The notes beneath the pieces are model-generated. The model was not told where the DNA came from and made no database searches. It saw only the letters and a list, made by a program, of their open reading frames with translations. Made by a program: the position numbers and the translations under genes. Shown here in pieces: positions 35,571 through 44,956 of a stretch of DNA of 64,000 nucleotides (position 1 is the first letter of the stretch; the number at the start of each line of letters is the position of its first letter). Where the stretch lies: assembly GCA_050309435.1 (NCBI GenBank), contig JBNRMJ010000005.1, forward strand, positions 30,250 through 94,249, in the 5' to 3' direction. This DNA comes from CAYXVJ01 sp050309435 (GTDB lineage: Bacteria > Bacillota > Clostridia > Saccharofermentanales > Fastidiosipilaceae).

Positions 35571-35608
35571 CTGCCACCTCTTTATTCGTGCTGTCTCTCA
35601 TAATTAGT

Positions 35609-36190
35609 TTAGAGTAAATTCATCAAGGGTAAAGCAGCTATGTTTCGCCCTGTCAGCACTATAAAAACCCCTATGGCAATGCTCAGTCCATACGGGATCA
35701 TTGTTTTCTCTTTTTTTGTGTTAACGGAAGCGTTGTCCAAATTAGTTTCGGCTCGATTATCTTGAGCTTTCATTAAAAGGATTTTAGCCAATAGAACTGA
35801 CAAATTATGAGGTAGATAAGAGATCGGCTTAGTCAGCCAATTCTTTTTTCTGATTATGATATATAGGGCAATAAAAAGACCCGCGATCGAAGCATAAACG
35901 GCTGTAACTAAAATAAAGCGCCAACCCATAAGAGCACCTAACGCTGCCATTAACTTAACATCACCGGCACCCATCGCACCAATAATAAAGGGGAAAATAA
36001 ACACCAATACGCCGGCCAACCAGCCAAGAGCGAAGAAAGCTAATCCTTCGAAGCCATCTTGCAAGCCATGCCATAATAAAGCAAGAAACATAACCGGAAA
36101 GACCAGACGATTTGGAATTCGCTGCTCTTTTAAGTCTGTAGTAGCCGCAGAAGCCGCGGTTGCCATCGCTAAATAAGCTATCGCCGTCAT
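35609..36190 (-). CDS. cpaA: Tad prepilin peptidase CpaA/TadV (cluster A)
   Basis: A24-family aspartic prepilin peptidase (193 residues). The two catalytic Asp are in ATTDLKEQRIPNRLVFP and MGAGDVKLMAALGALMG. Six hydrophobic helices fit; the N-methylase domain of larger type 4 peptidases is absent, as usual for TadV. ATG 36190 has GGGGGG upstream and is preferred to the frame start at 36226. It would process the Flp, TadE and TadG proteins of this locus. Confidence 0.92.
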   Translation of the reverse strand: MTAIAYLAMATAASAATTDLKEQRIPNRLVFPVMFLALLWHGLQDGFEGLAFFALGWLAGVLVFIFPFIIGAMGAGDVKLMAALGALMGWRFILVTAVYASIAGLFIALYIIIRKKNWLTKPISYLPHNLSVLLAKILLMKAQDNRAETNLDNASVNTKKEKTMIPYGLSIAIGVFIVLTGRNIAALPLMNLL

Positions 36191-36245
36191 CCTATTCCCC
36201 CCATATGATGTATTGCAGATATACACTCTAATTTACCTGATTGAC

Positions 36246-36276
36246 AAACTGCCTTCTCCTAACGAGAAGGCAGTTT
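36246..36276 (-). terminator. Hairpin between flp and cpaA (cluster A), probable partial terminator
   Basis: A 13-bp perfect stem, AAACTGCCTTCTC with GAGAAGGCAGTTT, and a 5-base loop. It follows the pilin gene by 43 bases. The short T-tract suggests partial read-through, which would keep pilin mRNA in excess over the assembly genes. A matching hairpin exists in cluster B. Confidence 0.75.
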
Positions 36277-36319
36277 GGATTATGCGAAATTTTCAGATTA
36301 TCTTTACCATAAGTAAAAA

Positions 36320-36523
36320 TCATGGACCTGGAGTTACAGCGGCATCAACATCTTTTTTAACATCTCCGAGCTTATTTTTTACTGTATCCCAAATCCCGCT
36401 AATTGAAGTGCCGGCAAGGCCTATAGCACCCACAGCAATCAATGCAATCAAGCCAACAATCAAGACATACTCGATAAGACCTTGACCGTTCTCTTCCTTA
36501 AAAAGACGTTTGATAAGGTTCAT
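36320..36523 (-). CDS. flp: Flp/Fap-type major pilin (cluster A)
   Basis: A 67-residue prepilin. The leader MNLIKRLFKEENG ends at Gly13 and is followed by QGLIEYVLIVGLIALIAVG, with the Glu-Tyr pair at +5/+6 that defines Flp pilins. The mature protein is short, one transmembrane helix plus a polar tail that ends VTPGP. It is first in the cluster A operon. AAGGAGGG is the ribosome site. It closely resembles the cluster B pilin but lacks its extra AVTP unit. Confidence 0.95.
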   Translation of the reverse strand: MNLIKRLFKEENGQGLIEYVLIVGLIALIAVGAIGLAGTSISGIWDTVKNKLGDVKKDVDAAVTPGP

Positions 36524-36551
36524 AACACACCCTCCTTAAGATGTTTTATCT

Positions 36552-36584
36552 GAACGTCTGATAGCCCCTCCATCAGAATCGTTC
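36552..36584 (-). ncRNA. flp leader hairpin with GGAGGGG loop (cluster A)
   Basis: On the minus strand GAACG/CGTTC closes an inner CTGAT/ATCAG stem whose loop is GGAGGGGCT. It ends 28 bases before the flp ATG. The cluster B leader has the same shape, spacing and loop with a compensating inner pair (see 45202-45230). The loop resembles a CsrA-type GGA site or a decoy Shine-Dalgarno. Confidence 0.6.
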
Positions 36585-36598
36585 CAGAACCGAGTGAT

Positions 36599-36615
36599 GC
36601 GGAGTGATACTCCGC
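36599..36615 (-). other. Second hairpin in flp leader (cluster A)
   Basis: GCGGAGT and ACTCCGC form a perfect 7-bp stem with a 3-base loop, 15 bases upstream of the GGAGGGG hairpin. No equivalent is seen in the cluster B leader. Confidence 0.55.
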
Positions 36616-36682
36616 TTATCGATCATCCCCTACTTCAAATGCTAGATAAAAAAATACTACATTATTTGATGATCTTAGATAC

Positions 36683-36711
36683 TGTATAGCATATAAGGAT
36701 TTCATAATCAA
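36683..36711 (-). promoter_or_regulatory. Candidate promoter of Tad cluster A
   Basis: On the minus strand TTGATT (36706-36711), a 17-base spacer and TATACA (36683-36688) lie 160 bases before the flp ATG, close to the 169-base distance seen in cluster B. The rest of the gap, 36712-36879, is A+T-rich without other clear signals. Confidence 0.45.
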
Positions 36712-36879
36712 GTAACATTTGATGTATTTCCCAATAAACTATGGCTAAAAAGCAGGAAGCGTAACATATTCCACCTATTATACGCTACAAAAAGTTCATA
36801 AGATAAAAACACCTGTTTTTTTACATACACGAATCACTGAAGAGTGTCTATCACTAAACATTTCAGAAATCGTTGCTTA

Positions 36880-37236
36880 TCAGTTTTTGCTAAAGATAAA
36901 CTGGTCACCTGTTTGTATATCCAAGAAATCCAGCGTTCCCGAGTTAACTTCAAGAATTTGCCAAGTACTTTTTACTACAGGACCAATCTTCCAGGGTTTC
37001 AGCTGTCTAGTAATTGATAAAACTCTTCCTGTCTTATCCAGATGAATCAAATCCAAGGGAAAACGCATGAAAAACGTATGTACGCTACTGCATGGACGAA
37101 GCAGTAATCCTTCTTGACTTGAAAGTTTTTTTTGTAATTGAAGACCTTTAAACCGAGACCATATGTTATCGGCAAGCTTGACATCAGAGAATAGGATTTC
37201 TCGGGTTCTATCATTAATTACTTTAACTGATCTCAT
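36880..37236 (-). CDS. DUF192 family protein between the Tad clusters
   Basis: A 118-residue DUF192 protein: FSDVKLADNIWSRFKGLQLQKKL, then LLLRPCSSVHTFFMRFPLDLIHLDKTGRVL and ILEVNSGTLDFLDIQTGDQF, the family hallmarks. DUF192 genes are often found by tad loci, but their role is unknown. It starts 41 bases after tadC of cluster B and therefore probably is the last gene of the cluster B transcript. It has no partner in cluster A, where the VWA gene occupies the equivalent place. Confidence 0.88.
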   Translation of the reverse strand: MRSVKVINDRTREILFSDVKLADNIWSRFKGLQLQKKLSSQEGLLLRPCSSVHTFFMRFPLDLIHLDKTGRVLSITRQLKPWKIGPVVKSTWQILEVNSGTLDFLDIQTGDQFIFSKN

Positions 37237-37277
37237 ACTTAGCCTCGCTTATGTTTATTGATAAAGTCAGCTATAGT

Positions 37278-38198
37278 TTAGAATACTCCGCCCAAGCTAT
37301 CAATCAGGCTCATTATCATAGGCCCCATAATAACCAGTAATATTGTGGGAAAAATGAAGAAGACAATCGGAAAAAGCATCTTAGTTGATAATTTCGCAGC
37401 TTGTTCTTCTGCACGCTGCTTTCGTTTTTGTCGCATGACAACGGATTGAACCTGCAGGGTTCTGGCTATGTTGCTTCCCAGTTGCTCCGCCTGAATAATG
37501 GATGTGATTAATGTAGAAAGATCCGGAGACTGAGTTCTGGCTACAACTCCTCGAAGTGCATCTTCATGCGTACGTCCCCTGCTCATTTCTGTAATCGCAT
37601 GCAGGAATTCGTCCGCCAGAGGACCTTTCATTTTATCTGCCGTTCTTTTCATCGCCATATCGAAGCCTAATCCGGCCTCCACACTGACATATAAGAGATC
37701 CAGCATATCCGGTAAATTCTGATTGATCAGAGCCAACCGTTTACCCGCCGCCCGGGCAAGCGAAAAGTATGGTAAAACAAGAGCCATTGCACAAGCCACT
37801 AAGATGATCAAATTACGCTTATCATTACTCTTAGGAAGAAGAACATACGCGGTTCCCGATAATAAGATCGCCAGTAAGAGCTGTTGTCCGATCAGTCGTA
37901 CAGCCGTTGTTTTTCCTTGTCTTCCTGCTTGAATAATCAAAGTTTCATATCTCTTCATAATGGATGCAGGAGTTGCTTTTTTAATGGTATTCCAAAAACT
38001 CTGATAAAAGGGCTTCAGAATTCTCTCGGCAAAAGGTTTTCTGTACTCGTCTTCTTCAGCTGTTACGGTCTGTATTTCTTTAATATCATCTAAGCGACTC
38101 ATAGTTCTTAATCGACTGTCACTGATAAACGTAAGGATGAAGTAGAAGAGACTGGAAGCCGTCAGAACAGTTAAGATAAGAATTACCGGTAGATTCAT
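37278..38198 (-). CDS. tadC: Tad pilus platform protein TadC (cluster B)
   Basis: Paralogue of the cluster A protein with the same 306-residue length. From TPASIMKRYETLIIQAGRQGKTT onwards it is almost the same protein, including LPDMLDLLYVSVEAGLGFDMAMKRTADKMKG and the C-terminal KLSTKMLFPIVFFIFPTILLVIMGP. The first 90 residues, around the first helix, have diverged strongly. This pattern is what would be expected if the platform core is constrained and the periphery adapts. Confidence 0.93.
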   Translation of the reverse strand: MNLPVILILTVLTASSLFYFILTFISDSRLRTMSRLDDIKEIQTVTAEEDEYRKPFAERILKPFYQSFWNTIKKATPASIMKRYETLIIQAGRQGKTTAVRLIGQQLLLAILLSGTAYVLLPKSNDKRNLIILVACAMALVLPYFSLARAAGKRLALINQNLPDMLDLLYVSVEAGLGFDMAMKRTADKMKGPLADEFLHAITEMSRGRTHEDALRGVVARTQSPDLSTLITSIIQAEQLGSNIARTLQVQSVVMRQKRKQRAEEQAAKLSTKMLFPIVFFIFPTILLVIMGPMIMSLIDSLGGVF

Positions 38199-38212
38199 TT
38201 TTCCTTCCCTTA

Positions 38213-39205
38213 CTATACTTTGATTTTAACGATCTTTGATAAAACGATGATACCGAGTGTAATCATAAAAACACATGCACCAAGCATAATTCTTCCCAAG
38301 GTAGTGCTGATCATTGGATCCATATACCCGGGTGATATTGTTGACATCATAACTGCCATCACGAAAGGCATTAAACTAACGATAGTCGCTGACATTTTTC
38401 CTTGGGCAGTCATGGTTCTGATATCACCTTTTAGTTTGACACGTTCACGAATAGTTTCCGCAATGGTATCAAGTATATCGGCCAGGGAACCTCCGACTTG
38501 TCTCTGAATCAATAATGCGGTAATTACGATATCAAGATCTTCGTCTCCTGTTCGAAGCGACAAGGATTCGAGAGCTTTATCCATCGGTTTACCCATGGAG
38601 TTTTCACGTAGTAATCGACCGAATTCCTCGCTGATCGGAGCATCCATTTCTTTTACCACCAGGGATACCGCCTGATTAAAACTAAAGCCTGCTCTGATTC
38701 CGTTTGCTATCACGCTCAAGGCATCCGGCAATTGATTGTTTAATGCTTTGGCCCGTTTACTCATCAATAAATGAATCACGATATCAGGCAGCAGATAACC
38801 CGGCAACATCGCTACTAAAGAAATCGCAAGATTTCCACTAACTAAGAGGGTTAAGACTCCGGTAAGAAAAGCGGATAATACTGTCAATCCGCTTAACTCT
38901 TCTGCTTTCATCAAGATGCCCGCGCGCATGAGCTTCAACTGCTTTTTGGCACGACTTTTGGATCCGATTTTCAGTTTCTGACTGATACTTCCGCCGGCAC
39001 GTACGATTCGCTTACCAAGCGGCAGGTTCTCACGTTTCTCTTGATGCAAAGACAGCTTATCTTCAGCATTTATTTTCTTGATATCATGTAAACGCTTATC
39101 CGTTCGTATTTTCGAAGAAAAGATCATCGTATAAATCGTATAGATAAAAAGTGCGACGGAAGAAATCGTACCTCCAAAAATAAACAGTGTTTGCTGCCAG
39201 GTCAT
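38213..39205 (-). CDS. tadB: Tad pilus platform protein TadB (cluster B)
   Basis: GspF-domain protein of 330 residues, like its cluster A copy. NNQLPDALSVIANGIRAGFSFNQAVSLVVKEMDAP and QRQVGGSLADILDTIAETIRERVKL are shared with only conservative changes. The segment after the first helix (about 35-60), MINAED-type charged linker, differs. It starts 9 bases after tadA. Confidence 0.93.
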   Translation of the reverse strand: MTWQQTLFIFGGTISSVALFIYTIYTMIFSSKIRTDKRLHDIKKINAEDKLSLHQEKRENLPLGKRIVRAGGSISQKLKIGSKSRAKKQLKLMRAGILMKAEELSGLTVLSAFLTGVLTLLVSGNLAISLVAMLPGYLLPDIVIHLLMSKRAKALNNQLPDALSVIANGIRAGFSFNQAVSLVVKEMDAPISEEFGRLLRENSMGKPMDKALESLSLRTGDEDLDIVITALLIQRQVGGSLADILDTIAETIRERVKLKGDIRTMTAQGKMSATIVSLMPFVMAVMMSTISPGYMDPMISTTLGRIMLGACVFMITLGIIVLSKIVKIKV

Positions 39206-39214
39206 AATATACTC

Positions 39215-40585
39215 CTAATTTTGATTACTGAACAAACTCGCAGGCAAGCGCGCTCCCGCTCGTTCGAGTTTATCCAGAAATGACGGTTGGATACCGGTGG
39301 CTACATGCTTTCCCACAACATGACGTTGCTCGTCCAAACGATCCTGTCGGAAAACAAAAATGTCCTGCATGGTGATGGTATCTCCTTCCATACTCATGAT
39401 TTCCGAAATTTTTGTTATCTTTCTTGAACCATCAACCAGACGTACTACCTGCACGACCAGATGAATCGCTGAAGCAACTTGTTCGCGAATTGCTCTTGAC
39501 GGAAGCTCCATACCGGACATCATGACAAGTGTTTCCAAACGAGACAGGGAATCACGCGGCGAGTTGGCATGAACGGTTGTCAGGGAACCGTCATGACCGG
39601 TATTCATCGCCTGTAGCATATCGAGCGCTTCGCCCCCTCGACACTCACCGACAACAATTCGATCCGGTCTCATACGAAGCGAGTTCACAACCAGGTCTTG
39701 AATCGTGATTCGTCCTTTTCCTTCGGTATTAGCCGGACGACTTTCCAAAGTAACGACGTGATCCTGTTGGAGTTGAAGTTCCGCAGCGTCCTCTATGGTC
39801 ACGATACGTTCGTTATGAGGTATAAAGCTTGAAAGAACATTCAGCAATGTCGTTTTACCACTGCCGGTACCTCCCGACACCAGAATATTCATACGTCCGA
39901 TTACGCTGGCTCGAAGGAACATAGCCATGTCTCTGCTGAGAGTACCGAATGAAATCAAATCATTCAGTGTTAAAGGATCCGTCGCGAACTTACGAATTGT
40001 TATGGTAGGCCCTTTCAGTGCTAAGGGTGGAATGATGACATTGACACGGGATCCGTCGGGTAAACGAGCATCAACCAGAGGTGATGATTCATCTACATGA
40101 CGACCCAAGGGCGATACAATCTTGTCAATGATATGCAGAATATGCTTGTCATCTCTGAAGCGTACTTCGGATAATTCCAGCTTGCCGTTTCGCTCTACAT
40201 ATACACTGTCTTTGGCATTTACCATAACTTCACTGACAGAATCATCTTTTAACAAAGAAGAAAGAGGACCAAAACCATAAATCTCATCCAAAACTGCTTC
40301 TGCAACTTTTTGTCTCTCCATGAGAGTCAAGTGTTGCTTTGTTTCCGATAAGATTTCGGATAGAGTTGCCAAAATCTGTTCCATGGTTTGGCGTCTTGAC
40401 ACAGTATCATCGATATCATTTTCGATTTGAAGCGTGTCGATAACAATATTCAGAGTTTGCTCGGTTAATTCATGAAATGTATTCAAGCGTTTTTCGCTGG
40501 CATTATGGCGATTGTTATTCTGCTCACTTTTCTGTAACGGTTCTTGTCCCTCGAAACGCTGCGGATTTATGGATGCTAAGGCCAT
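39215..40585 (-). CDS. tadA: Tad secretion ATPase TadA/CpaF (cluster B)
   Basis: A 456-residue ATPase. Walker A SGGTGSGKTTLLN, the TIEDAAELQLQQDHVVTLESRPANTEGKGR segment and RPDRIVVGECRGGEALDMLQ match cluster A. Differences concentrate in the first 60 residues. It retains all catalytic motifs, so both ATPases should be active. Each could serve either platform, given their similarity. Confidence 0.96.
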   Translation of the reverse strand: MALASINPQRFEGQEPLQKSEQNNNRHNASEKRLNTFHELTEQTLNIVIDTLQIENDIDDTVSRRQTMEQILATLSEILSETKQHLTLMERQKVAEAVLDEIYGFGPLSSLLKDDSVSEVMVNAKDSVYVERNGKLELSEVRFRDDKHILHIIDKIVSPLGRHVDESSPLVDARLPDGSRVNVIIPPLALKGPTITIRKFATDPLTLNDLISFGTLSRDMAMFLRASVIGRMNILVSGGTGSGKTTLLNVLSSFIPHNERIVTIEDAAELQLQQDHVVTLESRPANTEGKGRITIQDLVVNSLRMRPDRIVVGECRGGEALDMLQAMNTGHDGSLTTVHANSPRDSLSRLETLVMMSGMELPSRAIREQVASAIHLVVQVVRLVDGSRKITKISEIMSMEGDTITMQDIFVFRQDRLDEQRHVVGKHVATGIQPSFLDKLERAGARLPASLFSNQN

Positions 40586-40641
40586 CTGATACTCCTAATC
40601 TACTTATTGATCATCAATCTGCTACATCGCGGATTTTTCTC

Positions 40642-41832
40642 TTATTTCTTTTTGTCCTTTTTCTTTTTTACTTGACCAAACTCCCGAAGTATTTTATGAG
40701 TTAAGCGCATATAATCGGTTACCAGGCCCCGCTTGCCTCGCTTCGATAATACCGGCCGCCCTTCGTTTAGCGACTTCATCATCGACTTCGAATCCTCGCG
40801 AAGGGTGGCATATAACTCCCGTTCAAGAGTTTTCGAAACATCCTTCGCACTGATGTATTTATTGAAATTCGCTCGATTTAAGACGATGTTAATTTTCTCT
40901 TTGGGATAATTTTGCTCTTCTAGCGAGACCAGAGCCGCTTTCGTATTACGAAGTGTTGCCAGCTCGGCTGTCGCTAAAAGTATCAACTTATCAGCCTTTA
41001 TGATGGCCGGTTTGGTGGCATCGGTTAAGCGGGCAGGCATATCGATCACAATATAGTCGCAGGTATCGCGCAGGGTGTCGATTATGGTTTGAACATGTTT
41101 AGCTGACAGATAGTTATCCGATTGAAGATTCGTACTAACCGGTAAAACTTTAACCCCCGAGTCATGCGGTGTCAGGTAGCCCATGATCGTTTCAGGATTG
41201 ATGTTATGAATATCATTGATAATATCAGTCAACGTATATCGAGGCGTTAAACTCATCGCCAAGGCGACATTACCGATATCTTGATCCAAATCGATAACGA
41301 CCACTTCAGCCTTGGTTTGCCGTTCTAGTGCGAGGGCTAAATTGATAGTGGTGGATGTTTTACCGACACCGCCCTTCGGACTAAAGACTGTGAGAACAAA
41401 AGCTTTCTGATTCTTTGGCAGTTGGCGGCTGATCACAGCTGCTTCTACAGGCTTCGTTTTCTTCGATAATTCATAGGTACGAACGATTGCTTCATTCAGC
41501 AAGTTTGGCCCGAAAGGATAAAGCAGAACATCCTTAGCTCCTGCTACGATAGCCTTATGAAAGGTATCTTCGCCAACCATCTCCTCAATGATAATGATCG
41601 ACAACTGCGGATATGAAGCCAGCAAGTTTTCCGTCGCTTTAAAACCGTCGCCATCCAAAGTCGTATCTACCAGAATAATATCGGCAGGAAATTCGCTCAT
41701 TGCCTGCTCTACCTCAGCTAATGATGACACAGGCTCCAGCAGTAAGATGTGTTCGATTTGTGCCAATGTATTACTGATACTGCTTTGAAGCTCATATATT
41801 TGACTGGCCAGGATGACTCGAATCGTATCCAT
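40642..41832 (-). CDS. tadZ: Tad pilus localisation ATPase TadZ/CpaE (cluster B)
   Basis: A 396-residue protein with a receiver-like N-terminus (VDTTLDGDGFKATENLL) and a MinD-type ATPase (SPKGGVGKTSTTINLA). It is shorter by one residue than the cluster A copy and ends in a lysine-rich KKKKDKKK tail, as there. The ATG follows the cpaB stop without a gap. Confidence 0.92.
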   Translation of the reverse strand: MDTIRVILASQIYELQSSISNTLAQIEHILLLEPVSSLAEVEQAMSEFPADIILVDTTLDGDGFKATENLLASYPQLSIIIIEEMVGEDTFHKAIVAGAKDVLLYPFGPNLLNEAIVRTYELSKKTKPVEAAVISRQLPKNQKAFVLTVFSPKGGVGKTSTTINLALALERQTKAEVVVIDLDQDIGNVALAMSLTPRYTLTDIINDIHNINPETIMGYLTPHDSGVKVLPVSTNLQSDNYLSAKHVQTIIDTLRDTCDYIVIDMPARLTDATKPAIIKADKLILLATAELATLRNTKAALVSLEEQNYPKEKINIVLNRANFNKYISAKDVSKTLERELYATLREDSKSMMKSLNEGRPVLSKRGKRGLVTDYMRLTHKILREFGQVKKKKDKKK

Positions 41833-42591
41833 CTATCTGATCCCTCTTTCTTCGCGGAAACTGTCAGCATTATAGAATTCCAACTCATGAATGGTATCGT
41901 CGGCAGGATTTCTAAGTAATAAAGTAATGCTGCCGGTATTAAGGACATATACAAGCTCTTCTGCTTGTTCCGGAGATACCAATAAGACAATACTTCCTGC
42001 CGTGGATGAATCTTCGCCTGCATGCGAAGGCGTACCGATTCTTAACACTTCGAGAAGCTGAAACTGTGTATATACAGTTGCTTTTAAGCGTTCTTCATCT
42101 TCAACGGCTGGTCTTGGCTTCCCCGGATAAAAGTCTGACGAATTATAGGTCACGAGAATATCAATTTTATCCCCTTCGGCAATATGCCCCGAAACGGCAG
42201 AAAGTTCATTGACGGGAATAGAAATCGCTCGCATATGTTCAGGGATCCGGTAAGAAAGTTTCTTTGTATTTTCTCCGGATTGTGATATCAATCGACTCGA
42301 TAAGACCTGTTCGTCTTTAACGATAATGGACGATGTCATGCTGCCGATCGCCTCTTCAATCGATCGAAAAGCTTCGGCATGTACTGCTTCTTCGGGGATT
42401 TCTGCCAGTCGCAGCATGTCAGCTGATAATACAGTGTGTTCGGGAATGGTATTCAAAGCGACAACTACGTTTCGATATATGATGGTTTCTTCCGGTACGG
42501 TTTCGTAACTCTTTACCAGTCTATATACAGCGAATGCGGTAACAATTCCAAGTAGTAACGATATAAGGAGTATTCCTCGTTTTGCTTTCAT
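41833..42591 (-). CDS. cpaB: Tad pilus assembly protein CpaB/RcpC (cluster B)
   Basis: A 252-residue protein with an N-terminal helix, SAF domain (NTIPEHTVLSADMLRLAEIP) and RcpC domain. It lacks the long acidic insert of the cluster A protein; the equivalent loop is the short PGKPRPAVEDEERLKA. The C-terminal LVYVLNTGSITLLLRNPADDT stretch is nearly the same in both. Confidence 0.91.
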   Translation of the reverse strand: MKAKRGILLISLLLGIVTAFAVYRLVKSYETVPEETIIYRNVVVALNTIPEHTVLSADMLRLAEIPEEAVHAEAFRSIEEAIGSMTSSIIVKDEQVLSSRLISQSGENTKKLSYRIPEHMRAISIPVNELSAVSGHIAEGDKIDILVTYNSSDFYPGKPRPAVEDEERLKATVYTQFQLLEVLRIGTPSHAGEDSSTAGSIVLLVSPEQAEELVYVLNTGSITLLLRNPADDTIHELEFYNADSFREERGIR

Positions 42592-42640
42592 ACGATATCT
42601 TTCTATTCTTCCTGATGCTACTAAATAATGATGAAGTAAT

Positions 42641-43807
42641 TTATCCGATCAGCTGGGCATACATCGCTGCGATTTCGGAACCACCGCTTTCAGGTGCGGG
42701 GTTTACTTGATCACCTGCTTCTGCCAAGGTACGAGCTTTAACAACTTCACCGGTAAACTCGCCGTAGAGTAAGCCTTCTGTCGGATTACCTCCAAGCATA
42801 TCTTGATAGTCTCTTGCCGATAGTACAGTTTGATATCCGTTATTCGGATCGAGTGCATACTGAGAGCCAACTGTACGGTTCTTCTTGATTACATCCTTGA
42901 TCTCGAAATAAGCGAAGTACTCGATCGGAAGTTTCAAGTGAGGCGAGTAATCTCCGGCATCATTCTTAAAGTTTGATTCAATCGCGTTGAAACGCTCCCA
43001 ACTAATAACAGGAACCAGGCCCATCATATGAGCACGTCTTTCCTGCGGCGTATTTTTCTTCACAGCTTCTTTCATGCGAGCTTCGACGGGATTCGGAAAA
43101 CTTTCGCCTGCACCCGGCTTACCGTCAAGGATGTTTTGTTGAATATATACACCGTTTACATAGCGACCGGCTAGTGCTTCCTTGATTGCATTCATTCCGT
43201 TTCCCAAATCGATATAACCGTAGTTGTTATTACCGTCTTGAATCTTTTCATGCAGAAGTACCGGAGTATTTACTCCGTAATCTTTATCGAAAGTGAATAT
43301 CGGAAGTATGCTACCGATAGTTGACGCATAAACATAGCCCCATGTGGCGATCGCCGTCGCTCTTACTTCTGATTCCGGATCGTTAAGAAAATTGGCGAAT
43401 ATGTTTTTCTGCTCAACGCCTGTCGATACTTCAACGATATAGCGATTATCTGTTTTACCGTTTCTGACTTCGACATTACGTTTTCCGACGTAGACAGAGG
43501 TTAAGTCAGGATCTGATCCATTGGCTACCGCATATCGTAATGCTTCTTCTTTGGCTTTCTCGATAACTGCTTCGTTTCCCGGATCCATGCCTTTCGCGAC
43601 TTCTTCGCGGACAACTCCGGCAGCAGCCAATGCGGCTGCATCGGCAGCCGTTACCATCTCGGCACGTTTGGCATAAAGAATGCTGGTATCGATCACTAAA
43701 GCAGCGAGACCAAATCCTACAAAAGCCAGGAATATCACAGCCATTATGCTGGCGGCTCCGGCTTCACTCATGATTTTCTGACGAAGTATCTGAAGTATTC
43801 GCTTCAT
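42641..43807 (-). CDS. tadG: TadG-like pseudopilin/assembly protein (cluster B)
   Basis: A 388-residue paralogue of the cluster A protein with equal length and the same layout: SEAGAASIMAVIFLAFVGFGLAALVIDTS near the N-terminus, a large extracellular domain, and the tail NPAPESGGSEIAAMYAQLIG. Shared motifs include IFTFDKDYGV and HEKIQDGNNNYGYIDLGNGMNAIKEALAGRYV. It starts 16 bases after the tadE stop. Confidence 0.85.
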   Translation of the reverse strand: MKRILQILRQKIMSEAGAASIMAVIFLAFVGFGLAALVIDTSILYAKRAEMVTAADAAALAAAGVVREEVAKGMDPGNEAVIEKAKEEALRYAVANGSDPDLTSVYVGKRNVEVRNGKTDNRYIVEVSTGVEQKNIFANFLNDPESEVRATAIATWGYVYASTIGSILPIFTFDKDYGVNTPVLLHEKIQDGNNNYGYIDLGNGMNAIKEALAGRYVNGVYIQQNILDGKPGAGESFPNPVEARMKEAVKKNTPQERRAHMMGLVPVISWERFNAIESNFKNDAGDYSPHLKLPIEYFAYFEIKDVIKKNRTVGSQYALDPNNGYQTVLSARDYQDMLGGNPTEGLLYGEFTGEVVKARTLAEAGDQVNPAPESGGSEIAAMYAQLIG

Positions 43808-43823
43808 CCTTATACCTCTGCTT

Positions 43824-44210
43824 TCACTCTAAACGCATCTCTGCTTTCGCATGTAAATCCATGTCCTCAGACACAAAAAGGCCAATAATCGGCGTGATTT
43901 GGGCATACACGTTGATTACCGCCTTCGAATCCGCTAAAAATTCTGTTGTGGTGTTGACGTTCTTTAAGCTCGACGATATCGTAGCATTCGACACAGCGGA
44001 CTGTACGGCTGCTTCGGCCAGGGAATCATTTTCATATATGATTGCGGTTCTGGCGCCTTCTCTCGCCGCGGCAGTGATCGTGATTTCACCGTTTAAGATC
44101 CAACCAAACTCTATCATGCCCATGATCAATAAAAGCAAAAAAGGCAGGACAAATACCATTTCTACAACGGCTTGTCCTCCCTCGTCTATCATTAGCTTCC
44201 TAATAAACAT
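43824..44210 (-). CDS. tadE: TadE-like pseudopilin (cluster B)
   Basis: A 128-residue protein with N-terminus DEGGQAVVEMVFVLPFLLLLIMGMIEFGWILNGEITITAAAREGARTA, the TadE prepilin motif. It is collinear with the cluster A protein over its whole length; changes concentrate in the C-terminal domain (LKNVNTTTEFLADSKAVINVYAQITP). Confidence 0.92.
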   Translation of the reverse strand: MFIRKLMIDEGGQAVVEMVFVLPFLLLLIMGMIEFGWILNGEITITAAAREGARTAIIYENDSLAEAAVQSAVSNATISSSLKNVNTTTEFLADSKAVINVYAQITPIIGLFVSEDMDLHAKAEMRLE

Positions 44211-44244
44211 GTCATACCTCGCTAGATAAAATCGTCGGTCACTG

Positions 44245-44835
44245 CTAAGTTAAGAAATTCATCAAAGGCACGGCATTCATATCTCTACAGACCAAAACGA
44301 TATAAACTCCTATGGCTATACAGAGGCCGTAAGGAATCATGGTTTTGGTTTTCGTTGATTTTTCATTGTTGGAATAAGTTTCTGATTTCGATACCGAACC
44401 ACTGTCCTCATTTTTACTTAATAAGGCTTTTGCCATTACTTTTGCTATTCGATGCGGTAGATATGAAATTGGTTTGCTTAAGCAGTTTCTCTGTTTGATT
44501 ATTATGGCTATTGCGATGAAGAAACCTGCCATTGCCGTATATACAGCAGTAACTAAAATAAAGCGCCAGCCCATCAATGAACCTATAGCTGCCATAAGTT
44601 TCACATCTCCCGCGCCCATTGCACCAAAGATAAAAGGAAGCATAAAAACTAATAATCCGACTATCCAACCAAGAAATGAAAATGTTATGCCGCTTATTCC
44701 GTTTTGGATGGCATGCCAAGAGAAAGCAATTAACATTACCGGAAAAACAAGTTTATTTGAGATTCGTTTTTCCTTAATGTCAGTCGTAGCGGCAGAAGCT
44801 GCTATCGCCATTACAAAATATGAAATTGCAGTCAT
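44245..44835 (-). CDS. cpaA: Tad prepilin peptidase CpaA/TadV (cluster B)
   Basis: A 196-residue A24 peptidase with catalytic Asp in ATTDIKEKRISNKLVFP and GAMGAGDVKLMAAIGSLMG. ATG 44835 is preferred because AAGGA lies upstream; the frame opens further up at 44862. The gene is more A+T-rich than the cluster A copy. It would process Flp-B, TadE-B and TadG-B, and perhaps the A proteins too. Confidence 0.92.
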   Translation of the reverse strand: MTAISYFVMAIAASAATTDIKEKRISNKLVFPVMLIAFSWHAIQNGISGITFSFLGWIVGLLVFMLPFIFGAMGAGDVKLMAAIGSLMGWRFILVTAVYTAMAGFFIAIAIIIKQRNCLSKPISYLPHRIAKVMAKALLSKNEDSGSVSKSETYSNNEKSTKTKTMIPYGLCIAIGVYIVLVCRDMNAVPLMNFLT

Positions 44836-44883
44836 TCGTAATTCCTTATCCAAAATCGACATATGTTGAATATACTAAATACG

Positions 44884-44912
44884 AACTGCCTTCCCCTAAC
44901 GAGAAGGCAGTT
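44884..44912 (-). terminator. Hairpin between flp and cpaA (cluster B), probable partial terminator
   Basis: AACTGCCTTC and GAAGGCAGTT pair around CCCTAACGA. The 75 bases between this hairpin and the flp stop are nearly identical to the cluster A copy, unlike the surrounding genes. The same partial-termination role is proposed. Confidence 0.72.
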
Positions 44913-44956
44913 TGGATTATGCGAAATTTTCAGATTATCTTTACCATAAGTAAAAA

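Noticed and set aside
36524..36680. Cyclic di-GMP riboswitch upstream of flp
   Set aside because: Pili genes are common targets, but the conserved GEMM-I aptamer bases are absent; only simple hairpins are seen here and in the second leader.
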